A stretch of DNA of 64,000 nucleotides from Neoluteolibacter marinus. GTDB lineage: Bacteria; Verrucomicrobiota; Verrucomicrobiia; Verrucomicrobiales; Akkermansiaceae. Position 1 is the stretch's first letter, and each line of letters starts with the position of its first letter. The stretch is from NCBI RefSeq assembly GCF_014904755.1, contig NZ_JACZFQ010000021.1:124001-188000 (forward strand), in the 5' to 3' direction. The position numbers and the translations under genes were made by a program. The notes beneath the pieces were generated by a model. It searched no databases, was not told the origin of the DNA, and saw nothing but the letters and a program-made list of their open reading frames with translations. Positions 54,701-60,846 of the stretch are shown here, piece by piece.

Positions 54701-54735
54701 TCTACCGCGTTCTGGAAATCATTGCGGAAGAATGA
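45781..54735 (+). CDS. 2984-residue secreted repeat protein (three BACON/propeller/Fn3-like modules)
   Basis: Extracellular giant with signal peptide of about 26 residues (MPFLILRSARAAALALTIAS then THVVQS). Three homologous units start near residues 447, 950 and 1426: each has a preceding BACON-like strand set, a YVTN-type beta-propeller (opening RPLIYGLVPN, LPLVYAVSEE, RPVVYGINYR) and an Fn3-like piece (VFLGTDAG, VYFGTDPE, LVITDGHS). Then come kelch/FG-GAP-like repeats (about 1800-2155), an Ig-like putative region and a true Ig domain (WQWLRDGNDLPGATS). A PQQ-type propeller (about 2340-2690), cadherin-like and DUF11-like parts follow, then a C-terminal tail ending SRFYRVLEI. Likely an adhesin or surface-bound scaffold; no catalytic site was recognised. 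Confidence 0.85.
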   Translation: MPFLILRSARAAALALTIASTHVVQSEVTIFPELFPTSDLAIDTGFGITAELPFTLESRDGALDTDWQLLHENPGDPSLAGTLGRLNESVDALLELIPRRHLFSGGESGDVIRDYGGEMYQAGNNLALDDTYITYSDNTVRTISAGTGSATYFTRKFDGLFIFSAELRGISNFTVSGFLKSFRDGPVSTGEFTVDSEGTRYLAYVKQVHGNNIPTVNHLILLPDMPGISRSASDNPASDNHQIGGLPASTPIHQLVFSQPSGGYLDLSVFKAMAGRYLAMANEAPDWFVPPARGGRLAPYESIPFPCKLTPGNLLPGQYQTRFTAAPAGSTAAEVPPEAWRKVEMNVAAPDFAPERGIVDIGTLVSFSPGPIEVQLQPTGTSPLPDNLSVTSDAPWLSATHQAAGNGSILLETTSAELPAGTYLATVSVASPTTRREITVFLRVARLNITQLLADPVRPLIYGLVPNGIDNGGVAVIDTVSRGIIDYIPAGRNPTDLDLTEGAAELLVCNTIDASVSRIDLASRTVTATHPLPEFSHEVDYFGGRVADGPGNIIYYLDEQRGPRLRVFDTSTGTVIQTLSSLSGDSPDLSGFQGYGDIVVSPDGSKLFGWSKFLSPSGGGYGGTHVVRFDIAPDGTLGGFTRGADSNSVATPNFQGYPTETPAMMTADGTGLFIKDREVDQTDLDFHPLVFPAALYSISPGGELGASTTRLYQSADPGGPYIDLASYTWIQAFTPDYAWHVSFNRSTATLDWIDLRVTPGLDAIGIRVFPADGATVAQPSEVRWTPEIDVREYRVFLGTDAGAVSGATFESPEFIGVSNGARFALPEMLEPDGEYFWRIDHVRADGTVVTGTTRSFHISPIVPASSSVQGTTVAGNTRHLETILLESPQSSDWTATCGVPWISFAEDSGTTPAILTILVDASQLAPGKQEAVINIGSGGNAFELPLKIDVRRPTYIMAKPDPRLPLVYAVSEEYNSSQPSFLMVIDATTGTITGAVPVGREVSDIAVHPDENRIYVANWKAGILRAIDRSTLREIRTYGFEPVTDIYNAANDVRRIAAGRSGRLMIEENKIPGNLKLMDTVDGTIVASLETMSGGGTFDPAGRYYYHGDVNVGTAALHKIDTAGDSLVEVASFRVSGASNYGSVRVHSSPDGSRFYWNGGIFDPDLAPLHVLTEEVVAATSGGEVVCTNRSIYNGFNGQKLAASPMTTYFQVIAGDESTLLSFGGDSIARTDLATLAGLPDWNLTPSIANGATVVGTTQTLSWSLEPFAFAYDVYFGTDPEALAKAGPGDDCHLGQTGGTTWTGTLPSLDLDGDYYWRVDTQGFSGTKTGTVWSFNVAPIDVTPRAVMISAPNGTPIAPQSLGFAGPGAWSATTSTAWITLDTTSGTTATPLTFQINAAGLSNTTRIGSIRIESGTDSFLIPVTLDLFQINVTQLAPDPKRPVVYGINYRDPSQGSCHLLKLDGTNGDLLGVTRLGYKVNDIAIDPSTDRLYASNTGYPETRVIDLESFSELPPLSLGTGVFKLEVDPIRQRIITESERSPAEISIFDIGTGRKLGFINESPGGGVLDASGNYYYHTISGYNGKINKYDLSVTPPALVAASGSTYGTRLPLLTHDGRFIVQFDTVYDSVLNAGLTLPDDVWSLSPGSELAVGENMIWWLDSGTPVRALPFATTISSFTGDSRHLLLYNPASRSFASLPLDEITELPGPWPHDRQILAGSPAVLRWTAVPDAVSYSLVITDGHSGDQVYSGLTDPSFVLPDPLAFGETYTWRVTAQRASAPPLEGAALGFSIAFPQGPGVSGVSGQSVALGPRHLLLGSDGNVTMSAFDPQTGVSSPLENLTIPGNSTTHAFGVPATIDNATIHVGASQWDTSTLNNCGAAVLFKADALDRLRPRLFTAPSPVANQAFGGSIAAQGDLLLVGPITGNQSLRGKVSAYLTHPERVLLQEIQPADSTLNDRFGRSIALDGNVAVISSPGSGTSATQRLPVAYVFTRSTVTGQWTQRQKLALPGAVANNDVASSMALGDDLLAINNTSRDEVMVFTRRPDDTFIHHSTINRTGVPDATNRFGASVAIHGDLLMIGDTGALPDGTNSQGAVFTFHRSGNGWVDGPVITPQELRTAFGSSLAVRDGWLLAGGATSFSVTTPAWLFRIDPTGNFSPTLSDLPFQAAHDRPFRWELTAGDLNGSDGITLTALQLPAWLSFTDLGDGRGILSGIPTAAPGSNFDLQFKVTDPFGASAYRSSRLTLVAGNDRPTVTLTPSKLDLKEGAELTLMASASGTGPFSWQWLRDGNDLPGATSATFQLPEASVTDAGVYTAVATNAAGSTASTPVAVTVAPADRFAGPWSTFGSNTRRSGYHPARLGNHVFVPAWEAAVSGTYPLLRPVIADGKVFINHSLLNGGGIASIQALDLITGTPVWDTAFAGTARSNPLSWHGGRLYYQQTKSDESRLWSLDAANGETLWSSPFTSQSYYYEAPAATDDGVWMCAGYGSGIYGFDPDGTPRFQVSLPQYNQWTPAVSAGRLFSWVNGVLREHDPLEGAAMWSASSGWTWSSSNIPAFQGNSVVTVCREGICCFDLQTRAVRWRIEGIFSGSPAVAGDRAFVIRGQRVESFRLSDGQVQKVFEAGATITSGQPLLLQDHLAIATAGETFIFDRSTGDPVQSLPIGGLLSYADGHLLIAGPDGVLRAYFANAAPTFSPEIPTAINAGAAAADLLLDLTPFASDPDPADRPVWSIAQVSRPGIFRVLEIDPARGELSVVYNPWESGSSEVVIQITDNAGNTARSALIFTIPPHSEPTLRQAETLILNRQTGLFEHTITVTNTSAREIAGFDLFISGLPDGVQLVNASGSDAGTWTVEHRQPVAAGATVTLVLEYFSPVRGTIIEPRVELGQVAQPAPDPAPGESGLAVDRCALVAGGLLIEFSAIPGGTYEIQYCDNTVDWKSSPILIHAAGNRVQWIDRGPPRTDAPPADKTSRFYRVLEIIAEE

Positions 54736-54759
54736 GGCCCATCCCCACAACTCACGAGA

Positions 54760-55895
54760 TTGTCCACCCCGCTGATCCTGCTGTCGGCACCGGTGTTCGC
54801 GGGCGACGCAAAGTCTCCCGCCGAATCGCAAGTGGGCTGGGAATGAACGTTTCCGGCCGGGCCGGCCGTGAGCAACGTCAGCACGCTCAAGGCCTTCAAC
54901 CGTTTACCGCAGCGGCAGCTTCCTCCTTCCGTCCTTCGTGGGTGGCACGTCTGAAGCGCCCCCCCACCGGCAATGCAGGGAGCCACGACGAGCTCGATTA
55001 CAACGGAGGTTACGTCCGCCAGGATGCGGGCACCACCATCGACGGCATCACTTGATTCTTGGGCTACGCTGTGTCCTCACATGTCCAAGGCGGACAACTG
55101 GCTTTCTCCGCCACCGGAACCAACAGAATCCCCTCCGGGAATCATTTGATGTGACCTCGGCAGGCCCAGCCTGCCGCGACCGCCTGCGTGGTTTTTCACC
55201 CCACCTCCAATTCGATGCCCGCGGTCCGCTCCGGCTTGCCGGATTCCGGCTCGGTTTCAGCGGCAGCTTCGACTTCACCGCGGTCGATCATTCCCTGTGC
55301 TTCTCCGACATCTCGGATAACCAGTTCCGCGCCGACGGCCGGCTCGACCCCGGAGATCGCGATGACCTCGGCGAGGTGATCCCGCCGCCGGCCCGTTGCC
55401 CGGTTCTTTCGCCGGATCCGCCCCCTTGTCGGCAATCTGCCCTCGCACCGGACTTACACCCCGATCCTGGTTTTCACCGATGCCGCGGGGTTCTTCAACC
55501 AAGTCTGGAGCTAGATCGACATCAACGTGGCCAGCATGACCATTGGCCCGACCTTGAACCGTCCTTCAGGGCCCTTCGACCTCAACGTCCGGGGCGAACT
55601 CCGCCTCAACATTTGCGACTGGAATGCCTGGCAATCCGAACGACCCGACGTTGCTTCTTCCGGGGCCATGACGACAGTTGCGAAGCGAGCGGAGGGTGAC
55701 TCCGGCACCAGATTCCGCCCCGGACCCTACGCCCAGACCGATCTATCCTACAAAGTTGGGAATCACCTCGCGATCCGCTGTTTCTTCCGTCTCGACACCG
55801 CTAGGGAGTTCCGCGCCCAAGCCGACCCGAGTGCTTTCCAGATCGACCCTTGGGGATTCAGCATCGGATTCCAACTTCGCGACCAACTCACATGA
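54760..55895 (+). pseudogene. decayed outer-membrane beta-barrel protein gene
   Basis: No single frame spans this stretch, but protein-like pieces can be read across three frames. A signal-peptide-like piece (LSTPLILLSAPVFAGDAKSP) begins at 54760. ELDYNGGYVRQDAGTTIDGI follows in another frame; it meets TGA at 55053, yet continues sensibly as FLGYAVSSHVQGGQLAFSAT. A third frame gives RLGFSGSFDFTAVDHSLCFS, and the last resumes before a TAG at 55512 (FFNQVWS-stop-IDINVASM). It ends GFSIGFQLRDQLT, a typical barrel C-terminal strand. At least two nonsense codons and several frame changes mark it as dead. The last TGA overlaps the next gene's ATG. Confidence 0.65.
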
Positions 55896-56164
55896 ACTCA
55901 TTCTCCGACAACACCTCGCTTGAGCGCTTCGAGCGCCACGAGGACGGATTGCTGACTTTCGCAAGCTATCGGAAAGAAGGCGGCCTGCTGGTAATCCCCC
56001 ACGTGGAAGTGGAACCGGCGCTGCGCGGGACCGGAGCCGCGGGACGGCTGATGGCCGACGTGCTCGCCTTTGCCCGCGCCGAAGGACTGAAAGTCCGGCC
56101 CCTCTGTGGCTATGCGGCGGCCTACATGCGGCGCCATCCCGGTACCCTCGACCTGTTGGAGTGA
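55892..56164 (+). CDS. short GNAT N-acetyltransferase (YjdJ type)
   Basis: 90 residues from ATG 55892 (MNSFSDNTSLERFE). It has the compact fold of the short GCN5-related group: IPHVEVEPALRGTGAAGRLM is the acetyl-CoA loop and VRPLCGYAAAYMRRHP the conserved C-terminal helix, an arrangement typical of the YjdJ-like proteins. The substrate is unknown. The ATG overlaps the TGA of the decayed barrel gene (ATGA), so it was probably once coupled to it. Confidence 0.85.
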   Translation: MNSFSDNTSLERFERHEDGLLTFASYRKEGGLLVIPHVEVEPALRGTGAAGRLMADVLAFARAEGLKVRPLCGYAAAYMRRHPGTLDLLE

Positions 56165-56224
56165 GCGCCGCTATCCCGCCTTGCCCACCTCCGGCGCGCT
56201 CGTCATGCTTCGCCCGCGCGCCCC

Positions 56225-57166
56225 ATGAAAGTCAGCCCCTACAAGCGTTTGGAGAAAGCCTTCAAACGCGCTTACCTCAAGCCACTTACGCTCATCCGAT
56301 ACGGCACCCTGAAGCCGGAGCGGGCGAAGCTCCACGGCAGCAGCCACTGGATCTACATCGATGCCGGCGACCCCTGCGCGCTCAAGAAGGTCGTCGAGGA
56401 GCCGCTGCGCGGCAAGGTCTCGGAAAACCTCGTGTTCTGGCGCGACTTCAACCGCCACCTCCACCCGGACATCATCGTCGATGTCGGACTCAATTACGGC
56501 GAATGCATGTTCGGCACCGACTATGAGTCGAACGCCCGCCTTTTCGGCTTCGAGGCCAACCCGCGGCTGATCCCGCACCTCGAAAAGAGCAAATCGGGGC
56601 ACCCTGCCGGCGAGCGGATGACGATCACCAACTGTCTCGTTTCCGATGCTCCGGCGGAGAACATCCCGTTCTTCGTCAACCCCGACTGGAGCGGCAGCTC
56701 GTCCGCGGTGAAGGAAATGAACGACCGCCCGCAATCGCTGGAGTTCAAGCTGCCCGCCCGCACCATCGACTCGGTCGTGCCGCTCGACGATGCGCGGGGC
56801 AAGACGCTGCTCTTCAAGATGGACATCGAGGGCTACGAAAGCAAAGCCCTCCGCGGTTTCGTCGAAACCCTCGCCGCCGTCGGCCGCTCGGTCGGGTTCA
56901 TCGAGTTCGACGCCCAGTACATTACTTGGGCCGGCCAGTCACCAATGGAATACCTCGGCTGGCTCCAGCAGCGCTTCCACACCTACCGCGTCGCCAGCAT
57001 CAAGACCAAGACCCTCAAGCGGGTCGATGGCTTCGCATCCCTGCCCAAGCTTCACGGTGACCCGAACCGCGTCCACACCGACCTCGTGCTCGTCGGAAAG
57101 CAGTCGCCGGACGGTTGGCTCGCCCCGGAGTGGACCATCGTCGAATCAAGCCCGGCCAAAGCGTGA
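56225..57166 (+). CDS. FkbM family methyltransferase
   Basis: SAM-dependent methyltransferase, often acting on sugars of surface glycans. 313 residues. The SAM-binding motif is IIVDVGLNYGECMFGTD, followed by FGFEANPRLIPHL, and FKMDIEGYESKALRG is the FkbM hallmark. Start ATG 56225 (MKVSPYKRLEK). Its stop overlaps the GTG start of the SGNH hydrolase gene (GTGA). First gene of the glycan cluster and the only one with an ATG start. A short gap of 60 bases precedes it. Confidence 0.9.
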   Translation: MKVSPYKRLEKAFKRAYLKPLTLIRYGTLKPERAKLHGSSHWIYIDAGDPCALKKVVEEPLRGKVSENLVFWRDFNRHLHPDIIVDVGLNYGECMFGTDYESNARLFGFEANPRLIPHLEKSKSGHPAGERMTITNCLVSDAPAENIPFFVNPDWSGSSSAVKEMNDRPQSLEFKLPARTIDSVVPLDDARGKTLLFKMDIEGYESKALRGFVETLAAVGRSVGFIEFDAQYITWAGQSPMEYLGWLQQRFHTYRVASIKTKTLKRVDGFASLPKLHGDPNRVHTDLVLVGKQSPDGWLAPEWTIVESSPAKA

Positions 57167-58023
57167 TTCCCGAGCTTCCCGCTGCCACCCTCGCCGAGGT
57201 CGTGTCACTGGCCGACGACCTCGACGCCCTGTTGACCCGCAAGCCGCGGACCACCTCCTCCCCGTTCGACCAGCGCCGCCGGGACCTCCTCGCCGCCCAT
57301 CTGGGCCGCAGCCCGGGAGACACCATCGAACCGCTGACCTGCATCGGCGACAGCAACACGATGTTCTTCGCCGGCGCGGAACGCCTGCGCTTCATCCGCT
57401 ACCGTCGCAGTGCCCTCTGGAAACCGCACTGGATCAACCGCGGCCTCGACCTCCTGCCCTGCTTCCGCGTCTTCCACGTCGGCCCGGCGACTGCCTGGAA
57501 AGCCGGCGACCCCGGTTCCTCGACCCGCTCGCGCGAGAAAATCGAGATCCTCCTGAAGAAGGATGTGAAGCCGGGCAGCAAGGTCCTGCTGTCCTTCGGC
57601 GAAATCGATTGTCGCATCCACATGGCCAAGGCGGTGCTCGCCGGCAAGCCGGTCGAGGATGTCGTCGCCAAGACCGCGGCGAAGTTCATCAAGCTTCCGC
57701 AGGCGATCGCCGCCCGTGGCTTCAAGCCCGTCGTCTGGGGCCCGCCCCAGATCATCCCCAAGGAGGAGAAGCTCACCAGCCCGACCTTCCCCTTCATCGG
57801 ACCGTGGAGCCTGCGCCGAGACATCACTTACGCCTACATCGAGCAACTCCGCGCGCACTGCTCCGATTCCGGCATCTCCTTCATCGCGCTGTCCGGCCTC
57901 TATCACGAGCCAATGGAAATGGCCGACCGCGAGCTCTTCCACGACGGCACCCACTTGTCCCAGCGCCTGATGCCGCTGGCGCTGGCGGAGCTTGAGAAGG
58001 CCGGCGTGCTCACTTTTAAATGA
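57163..58023 (+). CDS. SGNH/GDSL hydrolase-like protein
   Basis: 286 residues from GTG 57163 (overlap GTGA with the methyltransferase gene). Block I GDS is in CIGDSNTMFF and the catalytic Asp-His pair in LFHDGTHLSQRLM. The expected middle Gly and Asn blocks are less clear (LLSFGEIDCRIH; VVWGPPQI). SGNH enzymes deacylate or transfer acyl groups on glycans. No signal peptide is seen, so it may act in the cytoplasm. Next to an MBOAT gene this suggests O-acetyl handling. Confidence 0.75.
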   Translation: MIPELPAATLAEVVSLADDLDALLTRKPRTTSSPFDQRRRDLLAAHLGRSPGDTIEPLTCIGDSNTMFFAGAERLRFIRYRRSALWKPHWINRGLDLLPCFRVFHVGPATAWKAGDPGSSTRSREKIEILLKKDVKPGSKVLLSFGEIDCRIHMAKAVLAGKPVEDVVAKTAAKFIKLPQAIAARGFKPVVWGPPQIIPKEEKLTSPTFPFIGPWSLRRDITYAYIEQLRAHCSDSGISFIALSGLYHEPMEMADRELFHDGTHLSQRLMPLALAELEKAGVLTFK

Positions 58024-58119
58024 CGAATCCGGAATTCCCGAATGTCGAATGAAGTGTCGGCAAGAGTGATTCCCAATCCTTCCCCGCACGACATCCGTCC
58101 TTCGTAGATTCATCATTCT
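58024..58119. repeat. GAAT-rich imperfect inverted repeat
   Basis: The 102 bases before the MBOAT start hold ACGAATCC, CCGAATGTCGAATGAAG (58024-58054 region) and, near the other end, CGTCCTTCGTAGATTCATC (58096-58114), whose reverse complement again contains GATGAATC and ACGAAGGACG. Such short GAATGNCGAAT strings are a degenerate repeat I have seen in genomes of this kind. Facing copies could form a hairpin. It may be the remains of a small mobile repeat. Confidence 0.4.
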
Positions 58120-58125
58120 CCCCGG

Positions 58126-59646
58126 GTGCTTTTCAATTCCTACACCTTCCTGCTGTTGTTCCTTCCACTCACGGTGGTGGTGTTCATGCTGCTACGGAGA
58201 GCACCGTACCGCGCGGGGGTGTGCTGGCTGGTGACGATGAGCCTGGTCTACTACGGCTGGTGGAATCCCGCAGACCTCTGGATCATCGGGGCATCCTGCA
58301 TCGGCAATTTCCTTTTCGGCCGCTACCTCGCCGGACACAAGGGAAGCGGCACCGGCAAGGCGATGCTCACCTTCGGGGTGACCGCGAACCTCGCCTTGTT
58401 GGGCTACTACAAGTACGCCGGCCTGTTCGCGAAGAGCTTCGCCGCCCTCGGCGGGGAGACCTCGACCTTCGCCTCCATCGCGCTGCCGCTCGGCATCTCG
58501 TTCTTCACCTTCCAGCAGGTCGCCTACCTGGTCGATGCTTTCCGCGGCGAAACCGAGGAGTATCACTTCACCGACTACCTGCTTTTCGTCACCTTCTTCC
58601 CCCAGCTCGTCGCAGGACCGATCGTCCACCACCAGGAGATGATGCCGCAGTTCCGCAAGCCGTGGACCGGCTGGCACCGTCATTTTCCGGTCGCCCTCGG
58701 CTTCCTGGCCATCGGGATGTTCAAGAAGGTGGTCATCGCCGACAACGCCGCGCTGGTCGCCAATCCGCTGTTCCATTTCGCCGCCCACGGCGACCGGCCC
58801 CTGACCATCATCGAGGCCTGGATCGCCGCGACCTCCTACGGCCTGCAGATCTATTTCGACTTCTCCGGCTACTCCGACATGGCCATCGGCGCCGCACGGT
58901 TGTTCGGGATCCGCCTGCCGGTGAACTTCGCCTCGCCCTACAAGTCCGCCTCGATCACCGAGTTCTGGCGCCGCTGGCACATCACGCTTTCACGCTTCCT
59001 GCGCGATTACCTCTACATCCCGCTCGGTGGCAACCGCCGCGGCAAGGTCCGGCGCTATGGCAACCTGCTCATCACCATGTTGCTCGGCGGCTTGTGGCAC
59101 GGCGCCGGCTGGACTTTCCTGATCTGGGGTGGCCTGCACGGCCTGTTCCTGTGCGTTCACCACGCCTGGTCTGCATTCCGCAAGAGAGCCGGCCGCGCAC
59201 CGCTGCCCCGCCCGCTCGGCATCGCGCTGACCTTCCTGGTCGTGATGGCCGCCTGGGTGCCGTTCCGTGCCGGCAGCCTGGAACTCGCCGACAGCGGCAC
59301 CACCGGCCAGGCGCTCGCCGCCACACGCTCGATCCTCGCCTCGATGTTCGGCATCGAAGGCCTCACCGGCTGGCCGGAAAAGGCGAACCGGATCGTCGCC
59401 ACCGCCGCCCCGCTGCGGTTGTTGCCCGCCCTCCTCGCCTGCTGGTTCCTGCCCAACACCCAGGAGTTCTTCCGCCGCTACCGGCCCGCCCTCTTCGACC
59501 ACACCCGCGACAGCCCGCCGCGGTTCCCGAACCGCCGCCTCCAGTGGCGGCCGACCTGGCCCTATGCCCTGGCGACCGTCCTGCTCATCATTGCCGTCGG
59601 ACTGCAGTTCGACAAGGTAAGCGAGTTCATTTATTTCCAGTTCTAA
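58126..59646 (+). CDS. MBOAT family O-acyltransferase
   Basis: AlgI/DltB-type membrane enzyme that moves acyl groups across the inner membrane onto a surface polymer. 506 residues starting GTG 58126 with the family N-terminus LFNSYTFLLLFLPLT. Many transmembrane helices, the FFPQLVAGPIVHHQEMMPQF segment, the EFWRRWHITLSRFLRDY motif and the catalytic His in GGLWHGAGWTFLIWGGLHG are present. The next gene starts 3 bases after the stop, the usual MBOAT plus AlgX/DltD pairing. Confidence 0.93.
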   Translation: MLFNSYTFLLLFLPLTVVVFMLLRRAPYRAGVCWLVTMSLVYYGWWNPADLWIIGASCIGNFLFGRYLAGHKGSGTGKAMLTFGVTANLALLGYYKYAGLFAKSFAALGGETSTFASIALPLGISFFTFQQVAYLVDAFRGETEEYHFTDYLLFVTFFPQLVAGPIVHHQEMMPQFRKPWTGWHRHFPVALGFLAIGMFKKVVIADNAALVANPLFHFAAHGDRPLTIIEAWIAATSYGLQIYFDFSGYSDMAIGAARLFGIRLPVNFASPYKSASITEFWRRWHITLSRFLRDYLYIPLGGNRRGKVRRYGNLLITMLLGGLWHGAGWTFLIWGGLHGLFLCVHHAWSAFRKRAGRAPLPRPLGIALTFLVVMAAWVPFRAGSLELADSGTTGQALAATRSILASMFGIEGLTGWPEKANRIVATAAPLRLLPALLACWFLPNTQEFFRRYRPALFDHTRDSPPRFPNRRLQWRPTWPYALATVLLIIAVGLQFDKVSEFIYFQF

Positions 59647-59649
59647 CAA

Positions 59650-60846
59650 TTGAAGCCGCTCCGCCGCTACCAGACCTTCTTCCTGCTGCTCCTCCTCGGC
59701 GCAGCATTCGGCGGGGTGTGGTTCAACACCTGGGTCAACCCGTGGCGGGTCACGCCGGCGCCATGGACCTCCCGCGCCCTCGAACCCTACCGGGCGATCG
59801 ACAAGGACTGGAGTCGCACCGCGAAAGCCGGTCTCGCCCGGTCCGCAGCCTGGGACGCGGCGATGTTCGGTTCGTCGCGCGTCGACATCGGGCTGGATCC
59901 CGCGCATCCCGCATTCGACGGCATGCGCTGCGTCAACCTCGGTCTCAACGCGGGGCTGCTCGACCAGAACCACGCGATCTTCCGCTACTTCATCGAAGCA
60001 CAATCCCCTAAACTCGTCGTACTCGCCATCGACGCCAGCGACCTCACCACCCCCCTGCCGCGCCAGAACCCGACCGACTTCTCGTTCTCCCCGCTGGCGA
60101 CCGGCGGCGACCCGATCGAACGCGCCCTTCTCTACCGGGCGGGGATCTCCACCTTGGCAGCATCGTCCGCAACCGTCTCGCGGGCCATCCGCCACCAGCC
60201 CGCCGACCACACACCCCGGGGATTCCGCCGTGACACGCCGTTCCCCGACGACCAGCGCCGCCTGATCTCGTCGCTCTACCTCTCCACCACCGTCCAGATG
60301 GCGAGGAACCACATCCGGCACGGCGATCTGACACCTGCGAAAGTGGCGATGGTCGAGGAGATCGTGACAACCTGCCAGGAACGGGGGATCCGCCTCGTCA
60401 TCTTCTTCACCCCCAACCATGCGCTGTTCCAGCTCGCCTTCCGCGAAATGGAAGATCCCGACCCCTACTTCGAGAAGGACCGCCGCGCCCTCGCTGAAAT
60501 CGCCGCCCGGGCCAACGCCACCCGGCCGGACGCCCCGCCGGTGGAGGTCTGGGATTTCCTCGACGGCCATCCGCTCAACTCCCCGCCGCTGCCGCCGGCC
60601 GATGAAAAGGGCGCCCATCTCGACGGATGGATCGATCTCTTCCACGCCACCCCCGCGATCGGGAACCGCATGCTCGACCGTCTCTCCGGAAGCGGCGACT
60701 ACGGAGTCATGCTCACTCCCGACAACATCGGACCCCGGATCGCGGCCGTTCGCGGTCAGCTGGAGGACTACGCCCGCCGCCATCCCGATGACCTCGCCTT
60801 CCTGCGCGCGGCGCTCGCAAAATTCGAATCCCGCAAGAAACCGTGA
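59650..60846 (+). CDS. AlgX/AlgJ/DltD-like SGNH-fold membrane protein
   Basis: 398 residues from TTG 59650. One N-terminal helix (TFFLLLLLGAAFGGVWF) anchors a periplasmic domain. FGSSRVDIGLDP matches the GSSR-type nucleophile region of the family, VVLAIDASDL follows, and LFHATPAIGNRML near the end may supply the His. Partners of MBOAT enzymes receive the acyl group and pass it to the glycan. Downstream, the fucosyltransferase gene overlaps this stop (GTGA). Assignment rests on motif plus position. Confidence 0.75.
   Translation: MKPLRRYQTFFLLLLLGAAFGGVWFNTWVNPWRVTPAPWTSRALEPYRAIDKDWSRTAKAGLARSAAWDAAMFGSSRVDIGLDPAHPAFDGMRCVNLGLNAGLLDQNHAIFRYFIEAQSPKLVVLAIDASDLTTPLPRQNPTDFSFSPLATGGDPIERALLYRAGISTLAASSATVSRAIRHQPADHTPRGFRRDTPFPDDQRRLISSLYLSTTVQMARNHIRHGDLTPAKVAMVEEIVTTCQERGIRLVIFFTPNHALFQLAFREMEDPDPYFEKDRRALAEIAARANATRPDAPPVEVWDFLDGHPLNSPPLPPADEKGAHLDGWIDLFHATPAIGNRMLDRLSGSGDYGVMLTPDNIGPRIAAVRGQLEDYARRHPDDLAFLRAALAKFESRKKP

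Noticed and set aside
55188-55379. A small 63-codon gene inside the decayed barrel region
   Set aside because: Ser/Ala/Pro-rich sequence with no features; the other frame reads as barrel-like protein.
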